Positions 54,101 to 60,980 of a DNA stretch of 60,980 nt are shown piece by piece. The stretch is taken from positions 1-60,980 of the forward strand of contig JAEZCO010000072.1 in the NCBI GenBank assembly GCA_023433505.1. The letters are read 5' to 3'. The DNA is from Bacillota bacterium (GTDB taxonomy: Bacteria > Bacillota > Clostridia > Acetivibrionales > DTU013). Numbering within the stretch: the stretch's first letter is position 1; the number at the start of each line of letters is the position of its first letter. Below the pieces are notes generated by a model that was not told the DNA's origin, searched no databases, and was given only the letters and a program-made list of their open reading frames with translations. The translations under genes and the position numbers were made by a program.

Positions 54101-55696
54101 GGTATCCTTAAGATAAACATGGTAATTCCCTTTATCCGGGATTGTTCCCCCGCTCATAAGGCACAACCGCCGGCCCAGGTCCGTCCCTCTGAGCTTCCCG
54201 GTTCCTTTTTCATATACGGCGCGCGGTTTTACAGTCCCCGGGGCATCCGCAGGCGAGGGATCCGACAGCATCTCAAGAACCTGTATGAATTGCGCGTAAG
54301 GCAGATTGCGGTAGGGATATGCTCCGCAAATCACAGTATAAACATCTTCCACGGCCTGTTCGCCTTCACCGGCTATGGAAGCAATCTGCTGGGCGAGGAC
54401 ATCAAGACAGTTCTGCGGCGTAGTAATGGTTTCTATGTTATACTTCCGGGCTTGTCCGGCAATAAATGCGGCATTGAGCAAATCGCCCCTGGTCTTGGGA
54501 ATGATGCAGCCTTTGCTGACAGCATCCAGTTTATGCCCTGATCGGCCGATCCTCTGTAAAACCTGGGATACGCTGTTGGGTGTGCTCACCTGGATAACAA
54601 GCTCGATGCTTCCGATGTCGATGCCCAGCTCCAGCGAAGAGGTGGCCACAAGACAGGTTATCTCGCCTTCCTTCAGTTGCTTTTCCACTTCATGGCGGAT
54701 CTCTTTGGAAACGCTGCCGTGATGCGTCCTTACAAAGGGCTCTCCCGCCAGCTTATTCAAGCCCGACGCAACCATTTCCGCCGTTCTGCGGTTATTTACG
54801 AAGATCAGGGTCGATTTTGCCGTGCTGATCAAAGCGGACAGTTGGACATAAATTGCGGGCCAAACCGTGTTGTCCGGCAGTACTTTCAAATCCTTCACCG
54901 GCAGGTTCACCGTCAGCTCAAGCTTCCTTCTTCTGTCACAGTTGACGATGGATACCGGTCTTGGCCTTCCGGCCAGACTTCCGTTTGGTGAAGACGGCAG
55001 CACCCCCATCCCCCTGCCAGCCTCCACGGCACATCCGGCAAGAAAGCCGGCCGCTTCCTCCAGGGGGTTGACGGTGGCTGAAAGGCCAATACGCTTGAGC
55101 GCCCGGCCCGCCAGTGACTCGATTCTTTCGACGGAGACAGAAAGGTGCACTCCGCGTTTATTGGTGCAAATGGAATGGATCTCATCCACAATGATATATT
55201 CTACCGTAGAAAACAGTTTTCTGTAATTTCCTGCAGTCAGCATGATAAACAGGGACTCGGGTGTCGTAATGAGAATGTCCGGCGGCTGCCGCAGCATTCT
55301 GCTTCTTTCTTTTTGCGGCGTATCGCCCGTCCTGACGGCAATATTTATTTCCGGCAAGCTGACACCCAGATTCCTGGCCTTTTCGGAGATTCCTTTCAAA
55401 GGCAGCTCAAGATTTCTGTAGATATCGTTATTCAGCGCTTTCAATGGGGAGATATAAACGATGCCAATGCCGGTGTTGTGAGAGTCCGGCTTTTTATTCC
55501 TGTATAGCAGGTCAAGGCATTTGAGGAAAGCCGCAAAGGTTTTCCCTGAGCCCGTAGGCGCACAGACGAGGACATTATTTCCGGCGGCAATTTCCGGCCA
55601 GCTTTTCTTTTGCGGTTCGCTGGGCTCGCCGACGTTTTCCAGGAACCAGTCCCTTACAACGGGGATAAAGCTTTGGAGGCATTCAAAATCATTCAT
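51182..55696 (-). CDS. lhr: Lhr-type large superfamily 2 helicase
   Basis: 1504 residues, the size of full-length Lhr. Walker A LVCAPTGSGKTFAAFL with Lys52; motif Ib PDILITTPESLFIML; motif II VDEIHSICTNKRGVHL; motif III LSATVNPLEEAAG; motif V/VI LVATSSLELGIDIGSIELVI and SVSQVLQRIGRSGHK. The RecA-like core (to about 440) is followed by winged-helix and Lhr core domains and a long C-terminal extension. Lhr enzymes unwind DNA or RNA:DNA hybrids in repair. It is probably the backbone neighbour of the tRNA-Lys site. The symbol is given for family, not proven orthology. Confidence 0.88.
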   Translation of the reverse strand: MNDFECLQSFIPVVRDWFLENVGEPSEPQKKSWPEIAAGNNVLVCAPTGSGKTFAAFLKCLDLLYRNKKPDSHNTGIGIVYISPLKALNNDIYRNLELPLKGISEKARNLGVSLPEINIAVRTGDTPQKERSRMLRQPPDILITTPESLFIMLTAGNYRKLFSTVEYIIVDEIHSICTNKRGVHLSVSVERIESLAGRALKRIGLSATVNPLEEAAGFLAGCAVEAGRGMGVLPSSPNGSLAGRPRPVSIVNCDRRRKLELTVNLPVKDLKVLPDNTVWPAIYVQLSALISTAKSTLIFVNNRRTAEMVASGLNKLAGEPFVRTHHGSVSKEIRHEVEKQLKEGEITCLVATSSLELGIDIGSIELVIQVSTPNSVSQVLQRIGRSGHKLDAVSKGCIIPKTRGDLLNAAFIAGQARKYNIETITTPQNCLDVLAQQIASIAGEGEQAVEDVYTVICGAYPYRNLPYAQFIQVLEMLSDPSPADAPGTVKPRAVYEKGTGKLRGTDLGRRLCLMSGGTIPDKGNYHVYLKDTTIKLGELQEEFVYESRLGERFFLGSSVWRLDKIEHDRVIVTPSTDAGAKIPFWIGDQTLRNYETGVRLGDFLEQLEIRHRQEGFVNWIKQECGLDKTAAENLKQYVADQLLETGRLPSSKLILCEYFSDETGDRRIIIHSPFGSRVHAALSVVLNARLSRLVNCRIECVHNDDGILFHIVGYVGKLSNLFSLLTRDNLEDDIFEQLPSAPLFNMNLRYNLTRSLLIESKGFGKRTPLWVQRLKAAETAQMVLNKPDHPSVVETYRECMNDIFDIKSLYRLIENIAAGKVRVMDIYTEKPSPFSSELLFNFWQIYQYAYDLPVAERRNQLLVNDRDFIQLVSGAEGEYELIDPRAVSAVLKEIQGFKYNGRIRNPDELYYFIHSFGELKADPYSSDEFGELSAEECLDFLVPLEEQGRVLRIAINDTGDRYWVAAEELPLYCLTLGRELSAERVSVGLPGNEREIAASQWLNSYILELEPDIADSAVRILRRYVMGIGPFKIPDLLDRYAMKQELVISAIEKLMLHGEVIKLKDADSAGETIYCNRKVFDRIKKKTVLLARSDIKPKEPELYCSYLLEHHGIGGDILPPEEKLENAIAMLQGLFLPVGWWEDFIFPTRVKKYDAKMLDYLCSSGVVSWAGRTNKSTREAAFYMLNSLDDSIDQGEPAAPLDFTLDHLEEQVCRILREKGACFLKELSKFTGIAAGELLNKLERLVWSGIITNDAFSVARYFIELDKKNSPWMKYGTYPTMGRWYLAAEASLPHSEKGLKVHINRLLDRYGVISKDIADCEKDVFKWGDIYNYLKNSEFSSGIKRGFYIAGLSGIQFARDKDLELIRMQDSNQKEPRYDTLCICDPANPYKDALSKVSRIKAPRSQGTAVVFANGLPILVFRDYGSSIVPLTEDRESLVPAAKSFVEAFASRCLWTTKKSIFVEFWGEKAAEEPCRIEDSPVYEELLGMGFDRGYSGITLWRRV

Positions 55697-55838
55697 TGCA
55701 AGCTCCCTATGTTTGCTTTGTCATATCTTTACCTTTATCTTAACAAACGCATGTTCTGATGTAAAGCCCCGTGACTGACCATTACCCACTCCCATGACCG
55801 GACATACGCTGCTCTGGTACTGCATCCCCTTTATGCCG

Positions 55839-57203
55839 TCAAGCAGCATTTATTTCATCTAGCGTCCTGCCCTTGGTTTCAACACCTGCAACGGCAATGA
55901 CCACAGCCACAAGCGCAAACACTACGGTAAGCATTATAAACACATGAGAAAAGCCTGCCTCCTTGCCATTGGACTCATAAACAACTCCGACGATATATGG
56001 GGCGGCAATGGCGCCAAGCCTGCCTACAGCTGCTGCCCAGCCTGCTCCGCTGCCTCTGGCACCGGTAGGATATACTTCAGGTGTGTAAGCATATACCACA
56101 CCCCAGGCTCCGAGACTGAAAAAGTACAGCAGGCAGCCAAATATAAGCAAGGCTGTCACTGTTGCCGCCTGGCCGTATAAATATGCAGACAGGGCAGTCC
56201 CGGCCAGGTAGACGACCAAAACATATTTACGGCCCAGCTTTTCTATGAGCCAGGCTGCGCTGTAATAGCCGGGCAATTGGGCAAGACTCATTATCAGGGT
56301 GAATTCGAAACCTCTCACTAAACTGAAGCCTTTTCCCACAAGCAGCGTGGGTGTCCATAAAACAAAGCCATAGTAGCCGAAATTGATGCCCAGCCATAAA
56401 ATCCACAGCATGAAGGTACGCCTGCGGTAAGCGCGGGACCATAATGAGGAAATCGTGATATTGCCTGTCTTAGAAGTTATGGAAGGAGCAGCCTTGGCTT
56501 CTCGGGCATTTTGGGCTCTTTCACCCGCTGCATCGCCGATTCCGGCCTGCTGTTCCATTTTGCTTACAATTTCATCCGCTTCCTTCAAACGTCCTTTTTG
56601 CTCCAAATACCGTGGTGATTCCGGGATACCTTTTCTCAAATAAGCCGCGTACAATGCGGGCACTCCTCCCAAGAAGAAACCGATACGCCAGCCATAAAGC
56701 GGAATCAGCATATAAGCAATCAATGCCGCGATAATCCAACCCCAGGCCCAAAAGCTCTCCAACATGACAACCATACGCCCCCGGACTTTTGCAGGTGAAA
56801 ATTCGCTTACCAGGGTTGATGCGGCGGGGAGCTCTCCGCCTAAGCCTAACCCCGTTAAAAATCTGAATAAAAGCAAAAAACCGAAGCTAGGTGCCATACC
56901 GGACAAGGCACTGGCTACCCCGTATACTACAAGGGTAATGGAAACAACCGTCCTTCTCCCCCACTTGTCGGAAATCATCCCCGCAACGGCCGCACCTATG
57001 GCCATTCCAACCGCAGAGGCGCTTCCAAGCAAGCCCAAATCGGAAGGCGTAAGCTTCCAGTCCTTGCCGATGGAAGCCATAACACCTGAAACCATGCCTT
57101 GATCCATGGCATCAAACAGCCAGCCGATCCCTGTCAAAAACAACACCCGCCAAAGCATAGGTGTAATAGGTAATTTTTCAATTCTTTGTGAAATAGTATT
57201 CAT
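55839..57203 (-). CDS. MFS transporter (sugar porter or aromatic acid transporter-like)
   Basis: 454 residues from MNTISQRIEKLP; GGAG 9 bases upstream, and a longer frame to 57266 is rejected. Twelve membrane segments expected. Loop 2-3 has the MFS signature GMISDKWGRRTVVS, and segment 1 GIGWLFDAMDQGMVSGV carries the Asp-rich motif of AAHS/sugar-porter-like proteins. A long central loop (about 205-260) is polar and Ala-rich. The last part has ARGSGAGWAAAVGRLGAIAAP. Substrate unknown, probably an organic acid or sugar. Confidence 0.87.
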   Translation of the reverse strand: MNTISQRIEKLPITPMLWRVLFLTGIGWLFDAMDQGMVSGVMASIGKDWKLTPSDLGLLGSASAVGMAIGAAVAGMISDKWGRRTVVSITLVVYGVASALSGMAPSFGFLLLFRFLTGLGLGGELPAASTLVSEFSPAKVRGRMVVMLESFWAWGWIIAALIAYMLIPLYGWRIGFFLGGVPALYAAYLRKGIPESPRYLEQKGRLKEADEIVSKMEQQAGIGDAAGERAQNAREAKAAPSITSKTGNITISSLWSRAYRRRTFMLWILWLGINFGYYGFVLWTPTLLVGKGFSLVRGFEFTLIMSLAQLPGYYSAAWLIEKLGRKYVLVVYLAGTALSAYLYGQAATVTALLIFGCLLYFFSLGAWGVVYAYTPEVYPTGARGSGAGWAAAVGRLGAIAAPYIVGVVYESNGKEAGFSHVFIMLTVVFALVAVVIAVAGVETKGRTLDEINAA

Positions 57204-57499
57204 AATATTTCTCCACTTCCCACAGTTACAATAATTTCGCCGCCGATTTACATCGGCCGCACTCATGTTTTCATGCCTTCGTTATCGTTGCTTTGAATTC
57301 CTGCCTCACCAAAACTCACTCCTTAAATAATTACCCTAAATATGAAGAATGAATATATTATATCAGACTTTTTAATGTCCAGAAGGTAAAGTTGCATCCA
57401 TTTTCAGAGGCTATAGAAAGATACGGGGCAACAGCCAAATGTTATTATCTGTTCCCAGGTATTACAGGTTTCCATTTTTCCAGTATTATGGTAAACTAG

Positions 57500-57610
57500 G
57501 TCGAAAGCTGAATCTTCACAAGCGAAGAGCGGGGGATAATTATCCTGGGGTGAAGCCATAAAAGCGGGCATACTCTTTTGCCTAACCCGTCAACTAACCT
57601 CGCAGGCTGT
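57500..57610 (+). promoter_or_regulatory. ydaO-type cyclic di-AMP riboswitch
   Basis: The leader holds the conserved blocks of the ydaO/yuaA motif: GAAGAGCGGGGGA near 57525, GGGGTGAAGCC at 57547, then GCCTAACCCGT and CTAACCTCGCAGGC at its 3' end (57590-57606). Order and spacing fit the class. It ends 25 bases before the start of a cell-wall hydrolase gene. The class binds c-di-AMP and usually turns expression off; control of NlpC/P60-type hydrolases is the best-known arrangement. The rest of the 57204-57499 gap holds no gene that I can see. Confidence 0.88.
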
Positions 57611-57631
57611 AAAAGAGGGAGTTTTATCGTT

Positions 57632-58336
57632 ATGAGAAAGAAATTAATTGTATCGTTATTCATTGTACCGTTCCTTGTCTTTTTTCTATTTCAAACAGCT
57701 TTTGCGTACTCCGACGTCACACTGAAAGCCGGAATGTCAAACGAGACGGTTTCAAAGCTGCAAAAGGATTTGAAAGCATTGGGATATATGAGCATTAGCC
57801 CAACCGGATATTTTGGCGATGTTACAAAATCGGCGGTAATCAAATTTCAGAAAAAATACGGCCTGGAATCCGATGGTATCGCAGGGGAAAAAACACTTGG
57901 CAAAATAGACACGCTGATGGGAAGAAAAACAACCGCATCAAGAGGAGACAATGAATCCGTCGCGCAGAAAATCATCGACTATGCCAAAAGATTCCTCGGC
58001 GTCAAATATGTCTGGGGAGGATCAAGCCCAAAGGGCTTTGACTGCTCGGGCTTTGTGAAATATGTCTTTGACAACTTCGGAATCGGTTTGGCGCGTACGT
58101 CAACGGCGCAGGCTGCAGAGGGGACGGGTGTCACAAAAGCAAACCTGCGGATGGGGGACCTTGTATTTTTTGATACCAATGGAGGGAAGAACGGTATAAA
58201 CCATGTAGGAATATATATCGGAGACGGCAAATTCATACAGTCATCGTCGGGAAGCATGGATGTTGTGATTTCCAGTGTATCTGAAGGCTTCTATAAAAAC
58301 ACTTACATGAAAGCCAGAAGAGTACTCACCGATTAA
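57632..58336 (+). CDS. Secreted NlpC/P60 peptidoglycan hydrolase with a peptidoglycan-binding domain
   Basis: 234 residues from MRKKLIVSLF; AGAGGGAG lies upstream and the signal peptide (1-25) supports this start over a frame from 57578. Peptidoglycan-binding domain about 30-95 (NETVSKLQKDLKALGYM, ATxGYFG-like PTGYFGDVTKSAVIKFQKKYG). NlpC/P60 domain about 108-232 with catalytic Cys138 in GFDCSGFVKYVF and His191 in GINHVGIYIG. It cuts peptide links in peptidoglycan outside the cell. The riboswitch in its leader ties it to c-di-AMP signalling of cell-wall and osmotic state. Confidence 0.93.
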   Translation: MRKKLIVSLFIVPFLVFFLFQTAFAYSDVTLKAGMSNETVSKLQKDLKALGYMSISPTGYFGDVTKSAVIKFQKKYGLESDGIAGEKTLGKIDTLMGRKTTASRGDNESVAQKIIDYAKRFLGVKYVWGGSSPKGFDCSGFVKYVFDNFGIGLARTSTAQAAEGTGVTKANLRMGDLVFFDTNGGKNGINHVGIYIGDGKFIQSSSGSMDVVISSVSEGFYKNTYMKARRVLTD

Positions 58337-58491
58337 TTACAACAATGGGCTGAGATCCGTTTTGTCCCTAATCCTTTTTCTCCTTTTGATAGTGATGATT
58401 TGGTTGTCCCATGTATATGCAATCCCTGTTTGGCTAAACATACGGTGTGGTATGTTAATTCTACAAGTAAAATAAAAGGGAGTGAAGCAAA

Positions 58492-58920
58492 ATGGCGCTA
58501 GCAGTATATATAAATTTTCAGGGCAATTGCCGTGAAGCCGTGGAATTTTACGCAGAAGTTTTTAAACTGGAAATGCCAAAAATAATGACCTTTGGCGAAA
58601 CGCACCAGGACCCGGCTTTCCCGCTGGATGAAGCAACAAAAAAAATGGTCATGCACACTTATCTTGATATCAGCGGTACTGAAGTTATGTTTTCCGATAC
58701 TCCCCCGGGAATACCTTTTGTTGAAGGCAATAACATAAGTCTTGTTGTCGTCAGCAAGGATATCGAGGAAGTCAAATCCCTGTTCAACAAGCTAAAAGCC
58801 GGGGGTACTGTCACCATGGATCTCCAGAATACCTTCTGGAGCAAATGCTATGGTATGTTAAAAGATAGATTCGGGATCAACTGGCAGTTAAGCCAATATG
58901 ACGGACCCGCGCAAATGTAA
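58492..58920 (+). CDS. VOC-fold PhnB-like protein
   Basis: 142 residues; AAAGGGAG before ATG. It starts ALAVYINFQGNCREAVEFYAE, the typical PhnB/3-demethylubiquinone-methyltransferase-like block, and continues with EVMFSDTPPG, GNNISLVVVSKDIEEVKSLF and NTFWSKCYGMLKDRFGINWQ, all standard for the family. Proteins of this group have a glyoxalase-like fold and mostly unknown function. It is alone, ends at a terminator shared with purA, and shows nothing unusual. Confidence 0.9.
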   Translation: MALAVYINFQGNCREAVEFYAEVFKLEMPKIMTFGETHQDPAFPLDEATKKMVMHTYLDISGTEVMFSDTPPGIPFVEGNNISLVVVSKDIEEVKSLFNKLKAGGTVTMDLQNTFWSKCYGMLKDRFGINWQLSQYDGPAQM

Positions 58921-58980
58921 TGCGGCAAAATGCAAGAGACAAACGGCCTACTGAATTTGGGACCAATAAATCATAAAATT

Positions 58981-59004
58981 ATGAGCCGGCTTTCGCCGGC
59001 TCAT
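58981..59004. terminator. Terminator hairpin between convergent genes
   Basis: A perfect 10-bp stem ATGAGCCGGC with GCCGGCTCAT around loop TTTC. It lies between the convergent PhnB-like gene and purA and has a short T-rich tail on the plus strand (TTGCTTCTATCC). Confidence 0.75.
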
Positions 59005-59028
59005 TGCTTCTATCCTTCGATATGATTT

Positions 59029-60300
59029 CTATACGATAATCGTCTGCTCGCGTTCCTTGCCCACGCCGATGAGCTTGATTTTCACACCTACCAGCTCTTC
59101 AATCCTGCCCAGATATTTTTTTGCGTTGGCCGGCAGTTCTTCAAAGCTCCTGATGGCGGAAATGTCCTCTTTCCAGCTGTCGAATTCCTCATATACAGGC
59201 TCGCACTTTGCAAGCTCCTTCAAGCTGGCCGGGAAGTGTCTTATGATTTCGCCATCCTTTTTATAGGCGGTGCAAAGCTTGATTTTATCCAATTTGCCGA
59301 TGGTATCCACATGGTTGATGGCAAGGCCGGTGAGACCGTTTACTTTCGCAGCATAGCGGATCATGACCGTATCCAGCCAACCGCAGCGCCTTGGCCTTCC
59401 TGTGGTGGTTCCATATTCCCATCCCAGTTCTCTGATCGTATCGCCTATAGCGTTGTTCTGTTCCGTAGGGAAAGGTCCCGAACCGACCCTTGAGGTATAT
59501 GCCTTCAATACGCCATAGACTTCGTCTATATATACCGGTCCTATGCCCGCACCCGTGCAAACTCCTCCTGCTACAGGATTTGATGACGTCACATAAGGAT
59601 AGGTCCCGAAATCCAAATCCAGGAAGGTAGCCTGGGCTCCTTCAAACAAAATCTCTTTTCCTTCATCCACAGCATCGGCAATCAATGCATTGACATCGGT
59701 AACATGGCTTTTAAGGATCTTTGCATACTCCGAGTACTCCTCAATGATCTGATCGGCATCAAATGCCTTTCCGCCGTATACCTTTTCGATTATTGGATTC
59801 TTCAATTGAAGATTCTCTCTGACTCTGAGGGCAAATTCTTCACTGTCGGTAAAATCACACATCCTGATTCCGCAGCGTTCGGTTTTGTCGGCATAGGCAG
59901 GTCCTATTCCCCGTTTTGTCGTACCCAGGCTGTTGCTTCCTCTGGCCTTTTCCTGAAGCTCGTCCAATTCTTTATGATAAGGCATTATCACGTGGGCCCT
60001 GTCACTGATCAGCAGATTATCGGTACTGATACCCTTTTCCTTGAGATTGTTCATCTCCCTGATCAATACTGCCGGATCCACAACAACGCCATTGCCGATG
60101 ATGCAGGTTCTTCCCTTATGCAGAATGCCGGATGGAATAAGGTGTAAAGCATATTTCACCCCGTCTGCCACAATCGTATGCCCGGCGTTGTTGCCGCCTG
60201 AAAACCGTACTACCAGGTCCGAACTCTTTGCAAGCATGTCAATGTATTTACCCTTGCCTTCATCTCCCCATTGTGTACCTATTACAACTCTTACTGCCAT
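59029..60300 (-). CDS. purA: Adenylosuccinate synthetase
   Basis: 423 residues, the usual length. It joins IMP and aspartate using GTP in the first committed step of AMP synthesis. Visible hallmarks: GTQWGDEGKGKYIDML with catalytic Asp13, NNAGHTIV with His41, GTTKRGIGPAYADK, and the C-terminal GTP-binding SVGKER-like region VGKEREQTIIV. GTTTGRPRRCGWLD is the IMP/aspartate loop. It is a housekeeping enzyme, so the contig end is chromosomal. An unusually structured leader precedes it (60379-60425). Confidence 0.97.
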   Translation of the reverse strand: MAVRVVIGTQWGDEGKGKYIDMLAKSSDLVVRFSGGNNAGHTIVADGVKYALHLIPSGILHKGRTCIIGNGVVVDPAVLIREMNNLKEKGISTDNLLISDRAHVIMPYHKELDELQEKARGSNSLGTTKRGIGPAYADKTERCGIRMCDFTDSEEFALRVRENLQLKNPIIEKVYGGKAFDADQIIEEYSEYAKILKSHVTDVNALIADAVDEGKEILFEGAQATFLDLDFGTYPYVTSSNPVAGGVCTGAGIGPVYIDEVYGVLKAYTSRVGSGPFPTEQNNAIGDTIRELGWEYGTTTGRPRRCGWLDTVMIRYAAKVNGLTGLAINHVDTIGKLDKIKLCTAYKKDGEIIRHFPASLKELAKCEPVYEEFDSWKEDISAIRSFEELPANAKKYLGRIEELVGVKIKLIGVGKEREQTIIV

Positions 60301-60378
60301 GCTACCTTTTCCTCCAATCCTTACTGCGCGTTATATGATATTCAACGAAGATTACATTGGTTTACCGGCATGAATACA

Positions 60379-60425
60379 CCCTGCAAAAATAACCGTAAAC
60401 GCTTCAATGCGTTACTCCTGCAGGG
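60379..60425 (-). promoter_or_regulatory. Nested hairpin in the purA leader
   Basis: CCCTGCA (60379-60385) pairs with TGCAGGG (60419-60425), and inside it AACGC (60398-60402) with GCGTT (60409-60413). A third stem CGGGG/CCCCG lies upstream around 60451-60475. It lies between the DUF1858 terminator and purA, with 78 bases to the start codon. It does not match the purine riboswitch. Role unknown; nothing else recognised in 60301-60578. Confidence 0.5.
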
Positions 60426-60578
60426 ATGATTTCATCGGCTTCGTTTTGGTAATAGACATCGGGGCTTTTTACCCCGGCTGCGCACCATATAAATTATAAC
60501 TTCAAACGGCATGAATTACAATAAAAAAAACATGACCCTCGTCACAACCTTCCTGCGACTAATTGCTGCTGTAAAATC

Positions 60579-60610
60579 AAAAAGCCCTCACCATGAAGGT
60601 CAGGACTTTT
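60579..60610 (-). terminator. Terminator of the DUF1858 gene
   Basis: On the minus strand a 13-position stem AAAAGTCCTGACC with GGTGAGGGCTTTT has one G-G mismatch and one G-U pair, loop TTCAT, followed by TTTTTGATTTT. It lies 34 bases after the DUF1858 stop codon. Confidence 0.8.
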
Positions 60611-60644
60611 ATCTCATACAGTAAGCACCAATGAAAATGATTCC

Positions 60645-60848
60645 CTATTTCTTGTCAAGATACTCATTGAGTTCCTTGACAAGTTCGTCTGCGTCAATGC
60701 CATGGATGGAGCAAGCGTCCTCAAGGCTTTCTCCCGACGACGACGGGCAGCCGAGGCAATGCATCCCGCTGTTTAACAAGATTGGCACCGTACCTTTATC
60801 AAGCTTTAAAATATCGGATATGATCATATCCTTTGTAACCTTTGACAT
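60645..60848 (-). CDS. DUF1858 domain protein (hybrid-cluster-associated redox disulfide domain)
   Basis: 67 residues, whole protein is one domain. Typical sequence: VTKDMIISDILKLDKGTVPI, then SGMHCLGCPSSSGESLEDAC with the C-x2-C pair (Cys31, Cys34) and a later Cys. Such proteins are common in Clostridia, often beside redox or hybrid cluster proteins; their exact job is not settled. The gene starts after GGGAGG in the right inverted-repeat arm. It is upstream of purA on the same strand but separated by a terminator. Confidence 0.92.
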   Translation of the reverse strand: MSKVTKDMIISDILKLDKGTVPILLNSGMHCLGCPSSSGESLEDACSIHGIDADELVKELNEYLDKK

Positions 60849-60855
60849 AAATTTA

Positions 60856-60978
60856 CCTCCCTCTATTAACTTTCATTTTCTTGAGTTTTCTCACTCATTC
60901 TTAGATTTTCACTTTTTTAAAAGAGAACCTCTCATGGATTAAATGCATTTTAATGCTTTGTTGCCTGAAATATTAGGA
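60856..60978 (-). repeat. Right arm of the perfect terminal inverted repeat; leader of the DUF1858 gene
   Basis: Exact reverse complement of positions 1-123. It ends in GAGGGAGG, the ribosome binding site for the DUF1858 gene, 7 bases before its ATG. Two more bases lie beyond it at the window end. As DUF1858 is a normal core-like gene, this is probably the home location of the leader, with the left arm a second copy or an assembly product. Confidence 0.95.
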
Positions 60979-60980
60979 AA

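Noticed and set aside
60301..60578. Purine riboswitch upstream of purA
   Set aside because: The conserved core bases of the purine aptamer are not present.
1..60980. CRISPR array, prophage, conjugation genes or intact insertion sequence
   Set aside because: No regularly spaced repeats, structural phage genes, relaxase or transposase open frames were found on either strand.
1..60980. Linear replicon with terminal inverted repeats
   Set aside because: The repeat has gene-leader character, and purA, tRNA-Lys and a large helicase indicate a chromosome; repeat-broken assembly explains the ends better.

Overview
The window looks like a chromosomal stretch of a Gram-positive Bacillota, most likely class Clostridia. 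The evidence is strong Shine-Dalgarno sequences, two LplA/LplB/LplC-type sugar ABC importers each paired with YesM/YesN-type two-component genes, a ydaO-type (cyclic di-AMP) riboswitch in front of an NlpC/P60 hydrolase, a 1504-residue Lhr-type helicase, purA and a DUF1858 protein. Almost every gene is on the minus strand. All family calls come from reading motifs; no database search was run.

Layout. (1) 1-4.1 kb: AT-rich accessory block with a small exported protein, a phosphotransferase remnant, a GNAT acetyltransferase and three cysteine-rich unknowns, two of which share a C-terminal domain. (2) 4.3-20.5 kb: one long leftward operon: three tandem DegT/DnrJ-type aminotransferases, a DapA/NanA-family aldolase, an aldo/keto reductase, an alpha/alpha-barrel-like protein, a Gfo/Idh/MocA oxidoreductase, a FucI/AraA-like isomerase, an HpcH/HpaI aldolase, a PfkB sugar-acid kinase, a 2-hydroxyacid dehydrogenase, a sialate-O-acetylesterase-like protein and an MFS transporter. 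(3) 20.6-31 kb: a double-sensor histidine kinase and short AraC-type response regulator, two cytoplasmic BNR (sialidase-like) proteins and an ABC importer. The ABC promoter and the promoter of the aminotransferase operon share an operator with identical geometry, so regions 2 and 3 are probably one regulon. An AAC(3)-family acetyltransferase with two strong promoters follows.

(4) 32.2-51.0 kb: candidate genomic island. An intact tRNA-Lys gene lies at the right edge and an exact 39-bp copy of its 3' part lies at the left edge, in the same orientation. The left copy is fused to an untracked 41-codon fragment of a tyrosine recombinase containing the first catalytic Arg motif. Inside is a self-contained glycan-use locus: secreted multidomain GH16 enzyme, GH130-like and GH43-like proteins, a YesM/YesN pair, an ABC importer, a Gfo/Idh/MocA enzyme, a zinc-type dehydrogenase, an FAD oxidoreductase and a divergent PocR-AraC regulator. 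Two of its promoters share a second operator type. (5) 51-60.9 kb: apparently conserved backbone: Lhr helicase, MFS transporter, riboswitch and NlpC/P60 hydrolase, PhnB-like protein, PurA, DUF1858.

The first 123 bases are the exact reverse complement of bases 60856-60978. This repeat carries the leader and ribosome binding site of both terminal genes. It may be a real inverted repeat or a sign that an assembly broke at a repeated element.
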